A stretch of 14,667 nt of DNA from Profundicola sp051011115 (lineage in GTDB: Bacteria > Bacteroidota > Bacteroidia > Flavobacteriales > Weeksellaceae), in assembly GCA_051011115.1 (NCBI GenBank), contig JBPCUN010000066.1, positions 1 through 14,667 of the forward strand, read 5' to 3'. Positions 1-7,329 of this stretch are shown here, in pieces (within the stretch, counting starts at the first letter, position 1; every line of letters begins with the position of its first letter). The position numbers were made by a program, and so were the translations under genes. The notes beneath the pieces were generated by a model. It had not been told where the DNA came from, did no database searches, and worked only from the letters and a program-made list of their open reading frames with translations.

Positions 1-343
1 TCTGTACAGTGCTCCAAATACCACCGCCTTCTCTTGCAATGTCCATATAGGTTTTCCCTGCATTACGCATGGCAAAATCCATGGCACGTGTACCTCCCCA
101 ACAAATATGCGTGTGGCTATCTACAAACCCAGGTAGAGCAACGGTATTCCCATTGGTGGTCTGCAAAGTTGCTTTTGGATATTTCTCTAAAAGAGTGGTA
201 TAAGTATCTGTTTCTACAACCTTACCACCATCAACCACAATTCCACCATTCTTGATAATCGGTAAATTATCGTCTTGTAATGCCCCTTTTAGTGGCATAT
301 TGGTCATGGGAAGAAGTTGGGTAAAGGGTCCTATAATTTTCAT
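1..343 (-). CDS. hutI: Imidazolonepropionase, N-terminal part (cut by left edge)
   Basis: The gene starts at an ATG at 343-341 and runs off the left edge after 114 codons, so only about the first quarter of a ~410-residue enzyme is present. Imidazolonepropionase hydrolyses 4-imidazolone-5-propanoate to N-formimino-L-glutamate in the cytosol, the third step of histidine degradation. The visible part has the N-terminal beta-sandwich of the amidohydrolase superfamily, then PGFVDSHTHICWGG at residues 71-84. H77 and H79 form the HxH pair that binds the catalytic metal in this family. The following GTRAMDFAMRNAGKTYMDIA and GGGI (residues 107-109 are Gly) match the conserved block after HxH in HutI. 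Its ATG overlaps the stop of hutH as ATGA, so the two are almost certainly co-transcribed and translationally coupled. The hutH neighbour confirms the assignment over other amidohydrolases. Confidence 0.93.
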   Translation of the reverse strand, partial: MKIIGPFTQLLPMTNMPLKGALQDDNLPIIKNGGIVVDGGKVVETDTYTTLLEKYPKATLQTTNGNTVALPGFVDSHTHICWGGTRAMDFAMRNAGKTYMDIAREGGGIWSTVQ

Positions 344-1848
344 GAGATTTGATTTTTTAAAGTTCCTGTTTGTATGATTTCAATTCCTTTTTTGATGTAT
401 TCACCAAAGTATTCATCATTTGCAAAATGTGGAATCTGTTCTCGTACTTTTGAATGTAATTTTTCTATAATTTCAGATGATTTCAATGGATGTACAAAAT
501 CTAAGGCCTGACAAGCAGTTAATAATTCAATAGCTTGTATTTTCTCTAAATTATCTAATATCATATGTAATTTTCTACCCGAGATGCTACCCATGCTCAC
601 ATGATCTTCTTGCCCCATAGAGGTAGGTACAGAATCTCCACTAGCAGGAAATAAGAATGATTTATTCTCTGTAACTAATGCTGCAGTAGTATATTGCCAT
701 ATCATAAAGCCAGAATTTAACCCAGTTTCCTTCATTAATAAAGTGGGTAGATTAACTTTTGGTCCCTCTAAGCTTAAATAAATTCTACGATCTGCTATAT
801 TTCCTAATTCTGCAACCGCTATAGAAGCATAATCTAATACCATAGCCAACGGTTGCCCATGGAAATTTCCACCAGAGATAGCATCACCGTCTAGCGTGAT
901 AATTGGATTATCTGTCACAGCATTCAATTCAATCTCTGTTAATTCTTTCAAATGCTTCCAAGCATTGCGGCTAGCCCCATGAACTTGTGGCATACAACGC
1001 AACGAGTATGGGTCTTGTACACGATCAAAGTCTTTTTCTGAAATTGCAATTTCTGATCCCTCTAAATAATTTCTTAGGTTTTCAGCTACTTGCTGCGTTC
1101 CATCATATGGGCGGATTTCATGTAATTCCTTTTTAAAAGGAGAAGTAGACCCACGCATCGCATCCAGCATCATAGCCCCAATCAAATCTGCATTTTCTAA
1201 TGCCTGTTCCATTCTATGTACCCCTAAAACAGCATGGGCTAATATAAATTGTGTTCCGTTGATTAAAGCCAATCCTTCCTTGGCACTCAACGCTATAGGT
1301 TCTACATTCAATGCTTTGTAAACTTCTTCTGTAGAAACTACTTCTCCTTTATACTTCACCATTCCTATTCCAATAAGAGGTAAAAATAGGTGAGATAAAG
1401 GTGCTAAATCTCCAGAAGCACCCACAGAACCTTGTGCAGGTACTTGAGGTAAAATATCATTTTCAAATAAAAATTGAATACGCTCTAGTGTAGCTAATTG
1501 AATGCCAGAATATCCTCTAGATAAAGCATGCATTTTGGTAAGAAGCATTAATCTCACCAATTCATCACTTAAATAATCACCCACACCTACCGCATGGCTT
1601 TTTAAAATATTTTCTTGAAGCTTTCGGGTTTGTTCTGCAGAAATCTTCACTGTGCATAAAGGGCCAAAGCCTGTGTTGATACCATATACCGTACGATTGG
1701 AATCCACAATATTCTGCACTCTTTGTGCGGAGTCTTTGATTAGTTTTTTAGAATTTTCACTGATGATTACAGCGGTTTCTCTATGGATGATGTCCATACA
1801 TTTTTCTACGGTCAATGTATTTTCACCTAATATAAATTGATTTTTCAT
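340..1848 (-). CDS. hutH: Histidine ammonia-lyase
   Basis: Histidine ammonia-lyase removes ammonia from L-histidine to give trans-urocanate, the first step of histidine catabolism, as a cytosolic homotetramer. The protein has 502 residues, the usual length. The Ala-Ser-Gly triplet that cyclises into the MIO electrophile is at 144-146 inside GSVGASGDLAPLSH. The catalytic tyrosine is Y55 in TVYGINTGFG. Other active-site positions of the family are present: N197 (LINGTQ), Y281 and R284 (QDPYSLRC), and the QVHGASRNAW block. These rule out a tyrosine or phenylalanine ammonia-lyase only partly, but H84 in the SHAVGVG block (83-89) and the adjacent hutI strongly favour histidine. The stop TGA (342-340) overlaps the hutI ATG. 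The 76-base gap upstream shows no convincing promoter box, so expression may start there from a non-consensus site. No key residue is missing. Confidence 0.96.
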   Translation of the reverse strand: MKNQFILGENTLTVEKCMDIIHRETAVIISENSKKLIKDSAQRVQNIVDSNRTVYGINTGFGPLCTVKISAEQTRKLQENILKSHAVGVGDYLSDELVRLMLLTKMHALSRGYSGIQLATLERIQFLFENDILPQVPAQGSVGASGDLAPLSHLFLPLIGIGMVKYKGEVVSTEEVYKALNVEPIALSAKEGLALINGTQFILAHAVLGVHRMEQALENADLIGAMMLDAMRGSTSPFKKELHEIRPYDGTQQVAENLRNYLEGSEIAISEKDFDRVQDPYSLRCMPQVHGASRNAWKHLKELTEIELNAVTDNPIITLDGDAISGGNFHGQPLAMVLDYASIAVAELGNIADRRIYLSLEGPKVNLPTLLMKETGLNSGFMIWQYTTAALVTENKSFLFPASGDSVPTSMGQEDHVSMGSISGRKLHMILDNLEKIQAIELLTACQALDFVHPLKSSEIIEKLHSKVREQIPHFANDEYFGEYIKKGIEIIQTGTLKNQIS

Positions 1849-1924
1849 AAAAATGACTTGTTTAAGAATTATAAAAATACAGAATTCCTATAACTCTGAA
1901 TAGGTTTTATGAATAAATCATTGT

Positions 1925-3826
1925 TTACCAGCCACCGCCTCCACCTCCACCGACACCGCCGCCAGAGAATCCACCTCCACCCGATCCGCTACTGGAAGAA
2001 CTAGGAGGGGTAGAACTACTGCTAATAGCATTGGATAAGTTACTGTTGAGTGCGTGACCAAAATTCATGGCATTGAAGTTACTTCCTGTATACCAAGTAG
2101 TTTGGTAATCTTGACTCGTGGAGGATTGAGATAAATATTGTTGAAATTTTGCACCCCAAATTTTATCTGCATCTAATGCAATAGCGTATGGTAAGTATTT
2201 TTCAAAAACTTCAGGGGTTACTTTTGGTGGATTAAACTGCTGTAACTGTCTTTCCTCTGCTGTTTTTAAATACATCTCAAACCCTTCAATTTCCGATTGT
2301 ATTTTTAATTTCTTTGCAGAAGGTTTTTTGATTAAATATTGATATAAACCTAAAGAAATAACGCCAAATAATAAAAAGCCTAAAATACTATATATGTTCA
2401 GTTCTGAAGGATCATAAGGTCTTGTGATCACAAAAATAAATATAATAAGGATGGTTATAAATCCTAATAAAACTAAAACCCATTTAAGGGAAAATAGTTT
2501 TCTAATTCTTCTAATTAATAATGCAAATAATAGAATAGGTAAGAAGTTCAAAATTCCAGAGATAAAAAATAGAAGTGGAATAGAATTTTCTTTATTAAAC
2601 CCATAATATATACCTAGAAATGTAAAACCAAATATGATTAAAGTAGGAAAAATTAAAAACTTATAATTATTACCTTCATTAATTAAGTCATTATGTTTCG
2701 ATTTTATTGTTCTCTGAAATGCATTTACGGAATCTTCTAGGTTAGAGTCATAGGAACCATTAATGTTCACATGATTAGAGCTCCTAAAGAAACTCTCCAT
2801 CAATGTTTTTTCTTCGATAGGCAAATCGGCTGTTGGCTCTTTAATTTTTGTAATCTTAAAGGTTTTAGATTTATATAAGCCCCACAACTCTTTGTATTCT
2901 TCTTCCTCTATTTTCAGAAATCCTTTGATACCGAGGTTCACTAAAGAAGCGGTAATTAAATCACCCCAATAACGTTCTTTATGTAACATTCCTACACTTG
3001 CTGGAGATAGATTATGAGGTGCGTCAAAGAGTGGATACACAGTTGGCTTTGCAGGGTCTATGCCAAAAAGGCTCCAGGTTATGATATAATAAATCATCAA
3101 CCCAATAATCAATATTATGCTTAACAGTAAGAGCCCATATTGTTCAAAGAAAGAGGGTGGCGGTGGCGGTGGCGGTTGGTAAATAACTCCTTTTTCAAAA
3201 CCAACGGCAATGGTCAAGTTTTGTTTAGAATATAGACGACTACCATTAAATATAGCTTGATTATCTTTTATTTCTCCACTACAATTTGTTGCTGTAGAAC
3301 CATAGCTTCCTGTATAACAAGCGGTTTGTAGTAATTTGGCGCCAGAAGGTAAAGTAATAGTGGCAGAAATATCATCAATTATAAAATTCCATCCAAAACC
3401 ATTCACATTCCAATATAGTTCATCAAAATCTGAGTAATATGATAGGGTGTTTTCTGCGGTGTAAGTAATTTGATATTCATGGTTGCCAGACGAAATATAT
3501 CTGTTTTTATTCCCCACATATATTACAAGATTGCCATTTTCAGTCGCGGTATGATATGGCTCTATGAGGCCATCTTTTTTGACAGTTAATATCTTATAAT
3601 TTAATGACACTCTATTTCCTAAACTATCTTTTTTCTCTTTAGGTAAATAGCGTACGATTCCTCGTTTAAACTCCTTGCCATAGGCTTCAATCGCTATGGT
3701 CTCTGTAACCCTAATGACAGAGCTTGTATCAATGGCTATTTCTGCATGAAAAGCATTGATTTTTTCTTGCTGCCCATAGGAGAGAACACTTAATAAGATA
3801 GATAGTAAAAGAAGTTTAAATCTCAT
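1925..3826 (-). CDS. DUF2207 membrane protein with Gly-rich C-terminus
   Basis: This 633-residue envelope protein fits the DUF2207 (predicted membrane protein) family, whose biochemical role is unknown. Residues 1-18 form a signal peptide (MRFKLLLLSI... ending SYG/QQ). Residues ~20-215 are the extracytoplasmic beta-rich DUF2207 domain, with VTETIAIEA and RGIVRYLP typical of the family and two cysteines (C170, C182) that could form a disulfide. A seven-proline run at 218-224 leads into a first membrane helix at ~229-252. A cytoplasmic region with the ERYWGDLITASLVNLGIKGFL block follows (284-304), then further helices at ~390-408, 415-437, 449-467 and 477-497. The tail is Ser-rich and then Gly-rich, ending GGGGGGGW, as is common in this family. 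The start ATG overlaps the lemA stop as TAATG, so translation is coupled. LemA and DUF2207 genes recur together, suggesting a joint envelope function. Confidence 0.88.
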   Translation of the reverse strand: MRFKLLLLSILLSVLSYGQQEKINAFHAEIAIDTSSVIRVTETIAIEAYGKEFKRGIVRYLPKEKKDSLGNRVSLNYKILTVKKDGLIEPYHTATENGNLVIYVGNKNRYISSGNHEYQITYTAENTLSYYSDFDELYWNVNGFGWNFIIDDISATITLPSGAKLLQTACYTGSYGSTATNCSGEIKDNQAIFNGSRLYSKQNLTIAVGFEKGVIYQPPPPPPPSFFEQYGLLLLSIILIIGLMIYYIITWSLFGIDPAKPTVYPLFDAPHNLSPASVGMLHKERYWGDLITASLVNLGIKGFLKIEEEEYKELWGLYKSKTFKITKIKEPTADLPIEEKTLMESFFRSSNHVNINGSYDSNLEDSVNAFQRTIKSKHNDLINEGNNYKFLIFPTLIIFGFTFLGIYYGFNKENSIPLLFFISGILNFLPILLFALLIRRIRKLFSLKWVLVLLGFITILIIFIFVITRPYDPSELNIYSILGFLLFGVISLGLYQYLIKKPSAKKLKIQSEIEGFEMYLKTAEERQLQQFNPPKVTPEVFEKYLPYAIALDADKIWGAKFQQYLSQSSTSQDYQTTWYTGSNFNAMNFGHALNSNLSNAISSSSTPPSSSSSGSGGGGFSGGGVGGGGGGGW

Positions 3827-4392
3827 TAGAAACTTACTTTAGGTACAGCCCTTTCTGCTATATTCTCTAACTCAAAGAAAGTTGATTTCATAAATCCAAA
3901 CATTCCAGCAATAATACTACTTGGGAAAGAGTCAATAAGAATATTTTTCTCTCTCACAGTACCATTATAGTAGCGTCTAGACTTTTCAATATCCGCTTCT
4001 ATAGAAGATAGCTCTGTTTGCAGCTGCATAAAGTTGGTGTTAGCCTTTAACTCTGGGTATTGCTCTGCCACAGCAAAGAGATTCATGAGAGAACGATTTA
4101 GTTGGTTCTCTGCGGTTTGTTGTTGTTCTACACTGTTAGCACTTACCGCTTGGTTTCTGGCCTCTGTCACCTTTTTAAATGTTTCTTGCTCATGGGTAGC
4201 ATAGCCTTTCACAGTTTCTACCAAATTTGGAATTAAATCGTGGCGTTTCTTAAGTTGAACGTCTATACCACTCCAAGCCTCTTCTACCAATGTTCTTAAT
4301 TTCACCAACTTATTGTAAATTCCTATACCATACATGACAAATAAAAGTATGAAAGCTAGTAGTACAAGTATTATAATGATGATTGTCCCCAT
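3826..4392 (-). CDS. lemA: LemA family protein
   Basis: This is a 188-residue LemA-family protein, a normal length for the family. One N-terminal membrane helix (~3-25, Ile/Leu/Val-rich) is followed by a soluble all-helical domain. Family hallmarks are YNKLVKLR (26-33), EEAWSGIDVQLKKRHDLIPN (37-56, W40 and the RHDLIPNLV core), TEARN (76-80) and YYNGTVREKN (141-150) followed by the FPSSIIAGMFGF block (156-167). LemA proteins are widespread, and their molecular function is not settled. The gene is the first of a two-gene unit with the DUF2207 protein, sharing one base between stop and start. The start ATG at 4392-4390 places the hydrophobic helix at residue 3, the usual arrangement. Upstream is the AT-rich divergent region. 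A loose box (TAAATTTTG, 4445-4437, one base longer than consensus) is the only promoter-like sequence I see. Confidence 0.93.
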   Translation of the reverse strand: MGTIIIIILVLLAFILLFVMYGIGIYNKLVKLRTLVEEAWSGIDVQLKKRHDLIPNLVETVKGYATHEQETFKKVTEARNQAVSANSVEQQQTAENQLNRSLMNLFAVAEQYPELKANTNFMQLQTELSSIEADIEKSRRYYNGTVREKNILIDSFPSSIIAGMFGFMKSTFFELENIAERAVPKVSF

Positions 4393-4556
4393 ATTTATAT
4401 TTTTTTATATAACTAAAGTAATGAAATTTCTTGAAACAAAATTTAAATAATTATTAAATTAGTATATTAATATAACTATGTCCTAGAGAATTATGTAGTT
4501 TTTACATGATGATATAGCTATTTACGAATACCATTAAAAAACCTTAAATTTGTAGT
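4393..4556. promoter_or_regulatory. AT-rich divergent intergenic region between lemA and the metal ATPase
   Basis: This 164-base stretch separates two divergent genes and encodes no visible protein. It carries the ATPase promoter at its right end (listed separately). It also holds AT-rich palindromes: AATTTAA...TTAAATT arms spanning 4440-4460, TATATTAATATA at 4463-4474, and ATAGCTAT at 4514-4521. Such palindromes arise easily by chance at this base composition, so a regulator site is only a possibility. No ncRNA or riboswitch fold was recognised. Confidence 0.5.
4521..4552 (+). promoter_or_regulatory. Bacteroidota-type promoter of the P-type ATPase gene
   Basis: TAAATTTG at 4545-4552 matches the Bacteroidota -7 consensus TAnnTTTG exactly. 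TTTA at 4521-4524 lies 20 bases upstream, where a TTTG -33 element is expected (one mismatch). The box ends only four bases before the ATG at 4557. Transcription should therefore begin at or within a few bases of the start codon, giving a leaderless or nearly leaderless mRNA. The consensus is established for this phylum; use of this copy is inferred. Confidence 0.6.
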
Positions 4557-6545
4557 ATGAGTAAAAGTTGTTGTAGTGTCGAAAAAAAGAATCATCACGA
4601 GCATCAGCATCTAGGTATGTTCGGTGAAAATACAGAACTCGTTTTTGCGATTTTATCTGGTGTGTTTTTCTTCGTTGGATTGATTATAGAGCATCTACTA
4701 GATGTTCCAGCATTCTATTATAAAATCAGTTTCGGTATTTCTCTTTTCTTCGGAGGTTACTTTATCTTTTTTGAATCTATTGAACGAGTTTTAAAAGGAA
4801 TTATAGAAATTGATTTCTTGATGTTGGCTGCAGCAGCAGGAGCTATCTATATTGATAGATGGGGAGAGGCCTCTTTGTTATTGTTTCTGTTTAGTCTTGG
4901 TCATGCCTTAGAGCATTTTGCGATGAATAAAGCCCGCAAAAATATTGAGGTTTTGGGAGAGTTGTCTCCCAAGGTAGCCTTACTCAAAACAGAAAAAGGA
5001 AGTCAAGAAGTCCCGATTGAATCTTTGCAACTGAATGATGTAATACTTGTGCAACCCCACACCAAAATTGCAGCGGATGGGGTAATCATTAAGGGTTCTT
5101 CATCGGTAAACCAAGCGAGTATAACAGGAGAGAGTATGCCTGTGGAGAAATCACCTGTAGCGTCCAGTGAGCAGGAATTAAGTTTTGACACCCTTAGCCG
5201 TAAACATAAAGTCTATACAGGTAGTATTAATGGTGATCACGCCTTAGAAGTTAAGGTGCTGAAACTTTCTAAAGATAGTACCATTGCTCATATGATAGAG
5301 ATGGTAAGCAATATAGACGGGACAGGTTCTAAGACGCAAGTAATGTCTAAGAAGTTTGAGAAATGGTATGTGCCTGTAGTCATCATTTTCGTTGCCCTTT
5401 TATGTTTTGCCTTTTTGGTGTTGGATGAAACTTATGAGGACAGTATTTATAGAGCCATTACAGTTTTGGTTGCAGCAAGTCCATGTGCCTTAGCTATATC
5501 TACACCAAGCGCAGTGTTAAGTGGTATAGCAAGAGCGGCCAGAAATGGAGTTTTAATTAAAGGGGGTAAGGCTTTAGAGGCTTTGGGAGATTTGAAAACC
5601 ATAGCTTTTGATAAAACAGGGACACTTACGGAAGGGAAACCGAAATTGACACATACGGAAGTTTTAAATCAATTTGATGAAAAGCTTTTTATGCAGATTG
5701 TGACGGATGTAGAAAGTTTGAGTAATCACCCGTTGGCCAGAGCTATCGTAAATGGCTTAAAGCAAGAAAAAGGTATTATCACAGAAAATAAGGCAGAAAA
5801 CATAGAAGCCATTCAAGGGATGGGAATCACTGCTGAATATGAAGGTAAGAAGGTTTTGATCGGGAATGTGCAGTTGATGAATACTCATAATATCCTAGTT
5901 TCTGATACAATAAAGGACAAGATGGAAGCGCTTATCAGTTCAGGAGAAACTACTATGCTGGTTGCTTATCAAAATCTATTGATTGGGATTATAAGTGTGA
6001 TGGATTTACCACGAGAAATGGCAGCTTCTACATTAAAAGAACTGAAAGGGATAGGGATTGAAAATATGATTATGCTGACGGGAGACCATCAGTTAATTGG
6101 GGAATCTATAGCCAATAAAATCGGATTAACGGAAGCTAGAGGAGATTTATTACCAGAAGATAAAGTGGCTGCTATTACCAAATTGAAAGAAAAATATGGT
6201 GAAGTTGCCATGGTCGGGGATGGGGTAAATGATGCTCCTGCTATGGCTAATGCTACAGTTGGAGTTGCAATGGGCGCGGCTGGGAGCGATGTCGCATTAG
6301 AAACCGCCGATGTGGCTTTAATGTCTGATAAAATAGAAAAGTTACCTTTTGTGATAGGTCTTAGTAGAGCTTCTAAAAGAATCATAAAACAAAATATTTG
6401 GATATCAATGGGAATGGTTGCTTTGCTGGTTCCTGCTACACTATTTGGACTCACTTCAATAGGTCCTGCAGTGGTTTTCCATGAAGGTTCAACATTGTTG
6501 GTCGTATTAAATGCACTTAGATTGTTGAAATATAAATATGATTAA
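4557..6545 (+). CDS. P1B-4 type heavy-metal exporting ATPase
   Basis: This 662-residue inner-membrane pump uses ATP to export a transition metal ion. Four membrane helices (~27-120) precede the actuator domain, whose TGES is at 190-193. Helices at ~270-289 and ~300-320 follow, the latter with SPC (308-310) in place of the CPC of copper and zinc/cadmium pumps. The phosphorylation site is DKTGTLT with D352. The nucleotide-binding domain has SNHP (389-392), TGD (508-510) and GDGVND (554-559). The last helix carries HEGST (642-646). SPC plus HEG(G/S)T defines subgroup P1B-4, whose characterised members export Co, Zn, Ni, Cd or Fe(II), so the substrate here is not decided. There is no HMA domain. 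Instead the N-terminus is short with C5C6 and a His cluster (H13, H14, H16, H18), a likely metal-binding tail. It is a single gene closed by a strong terminator. Confidence 0.93.
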   Translation: MSKSCCSVEKKNHHEHQHLGMFGENTELVFAILSGVFFFVGLIIEHLLDVPAFYYKISFGISLFFGGYFIFFESIERVLKGIIEIDFLMLAAAAGAIYIDRWGEASLLLFLFSLGHALEHFAMNKARKNIEVLGELSPKVALLKTEKGSQEVPIESLQLNDVILVQPHTKIAADGVIIKGSSSVNQASITGESMPVEKSPVASSEQELSFDTLSRKHKVYTGSINGDHALEVKVLKLSKDSTIAHMIEMVSNIDGTGSKTQVMSKKFEKWYVPVVIIFVALLCFAFLVLDETYEDSIYRAITVLVAASPCALAISTPSAVLSGIARAARNGVLIKGGKALEALGDLKTIAFDKTGTLTEGKPKLTHTEVLNQFDEKLFMQIVTDVESLSNHPLARAIVNGLKQEKGIITENKAENIEAIQGMGITAEYEGKKVLIGNVQLMNTHNILVSDTIKDKMEALISSGETTMLVAYQNLLIGIISVMDLPREMAASTLKELKGIGIENMIMLTGDHQLIGESIANKIGLTEARGDLLPEDKVAAITKLKEKYGEVAMVGDGVNDAPAMANATVGVAMGAAGSDVALETADVALMSDKIEKLPFVIGLSRASKRIIKQNIWISMGMVALLVPATLFGLTSIGPAVVFHEGSTLLVVLNALRLLKYKYD

Positions 6546-6564
6546 ATTTCAAGTTTTTTGTTTT

Positions 6565-6606
6565 AAAGAAAACCCCAAAAGCTAGAAAGTTTTTGGGGTT
6601 TTCTTT
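6565..6606. terminator. Bidirectional Rho-independent terminator
   Basis: AAAGAAAACCCCAAAA (6565-6580) pairs perfectly with TTTTGGGGTTTTCTTT (6591-6606), a 16-bp stem. The loop can tighten by three more pairs (G-U, C-G, U-A) to an AGAA tetraloop. The T-rich right arm runs into TTT (to 6609), and the left arm read on the minus strand ends in TTTAAAA, so it can work in both directions. It sits between the ends of the convergent ATPase (6545) and LOG-family (6622) genes. Confidence 0.92.
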
Positions 6607-6621
6607 TTTGATTTAGTGAAT

Positions 6622-7329
6622 TTAGAAGTTTTGCTTCACTGCATATTTATCGTAGAAAGCCTTGATATGCCCAACTGCTTCTTCAGACGTGTCTACGATT
6701 CTAAACAAATTTAAATCCTCTTCATTAATCTTGCCTTCAGCTAAAAGTGTTTTCTTAAACCAATCAATCAAGCCAGACCAATAATCTTTTCCTACTAAAA
6801 CAATTGGGAAACGTCCGATTTTGCCAGTTTGGATCAGGGTAAGTGCTTCAAACAATTCATCCATAGTTCCAAAACCTCCAGGCAATACCACAAATCCTTG
6901 TGCATATTTTACAAGCATTACTTTTCTTACAAAGAAATAATCAAAAGTATGGCTTAAATCTCTGTCTATAAATTCATTATTACCAGTCTCAAAAGGGAGT
7001 TCTATACCAAGACCAGCAGATTTACCGCCCCCTCGTCTTGCACCTTTATTCGCTGCTTCCATGATGCCAGGGCCTCCTCCAGTAATGATTCCAAAACCTA
7101 TTTTAGTAATGCCATAAGCGATTTCTTCTGCTAATTCATAATATCTATGCTCATTTAAAGTTCTAGCAGACCCAAACATAGAAACACAGGGCCCTAGTTT
7201 TGCCATGCGTTCATAACCATCTACAAATTCACTCATGATTTTAAAAACAGACCATGCATCATTTGTCTTCACTTCATTCCAGTCTTTTTGACGGAATTTC
7301 TCACTTATTCTTTGATCTAAATCTTTCAT
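6622..7329 (-). CDS. LOG family Rossmann-fold protein (TIGR00730 type)
   Basis: This 235-residue cytosolic protein belongs to the LOG/lysine-decarboxylase-like family. Members cleave nucleoside 5'-monophosphates, including cytokinin ribosides, to base and ribose 5-phosphate; the substrate here is unknown. Family motifs are complete: GPCVSMFGSAR (46-56) at the first Rossmann strand, GGGPGIMEAANKGA (84-97), FVRKVMLVK (133-141) and PGGFGTMDE (150-158). The last contains the catalytic Glu region of the PGGxGTxxE signature. A helical N-terminal extension of about 45 residues precedes the Rossmann core. It is the last gene of the minus-strand unit 6622-10164. Its ATG (7329-7327) lies 29 bases inside the end of the upstream exonuclease gene, implying translational coupling, and the first residues (MKDLDQRISEKFRQKDWNE) look native, supporting this start. 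The strong terminator at 6565-6606 ends the transcript. Confidence 0.9.
   Translation of the reverse strand: MKDLDQRISEKFRQKDWNEVKTNDAWSVFKIMSEFVDGYERMAKLGPCVSMFGSARTLNEHRYYELAEEIAYGITKIGFGIITGGGPGIMEAANKGARRGGGKSAGLGIELPFETGNNEFIDRDLSHTFDYFFVRKVMLVKYAQGFVVLPGGFGTMDELFEALTLIQTGKIGRFPIVLVGKDYWSGLIDWFKKTLLAEGKINEEDLNLFRIVDTSEEAVGHIKAFYDKYAVKQNF

Noticed and set aside
34..255. A 73-codon plus-strand open frame near the left edge
   Set aside because: It lies opposite the hutI reading frame, which has clear amidohydrolase motifs, and its product resembles nothing.
1887..1904. Weak hairpin CCTAT...ATAGG between the DUF2207 gene and hutH
   Set aside because: The stem is only five pairs with no clean T-run, too weak to call a terminator.
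4440..4474. AT-rich palindromes in the divergent region as Fur/Zur-like operators
   Set aside because: They contain almost no G or C and do not match known operator patterns I can verify, so they are noted only within the intergenic entry.
6089..6454. A 121-codon minus-strand frame inside the ATPase gene
   Set aside because: It is antisense to the conserved GDGVND region, and its low-complexity Ala/Ser/Pro composition mirrors the real gene.
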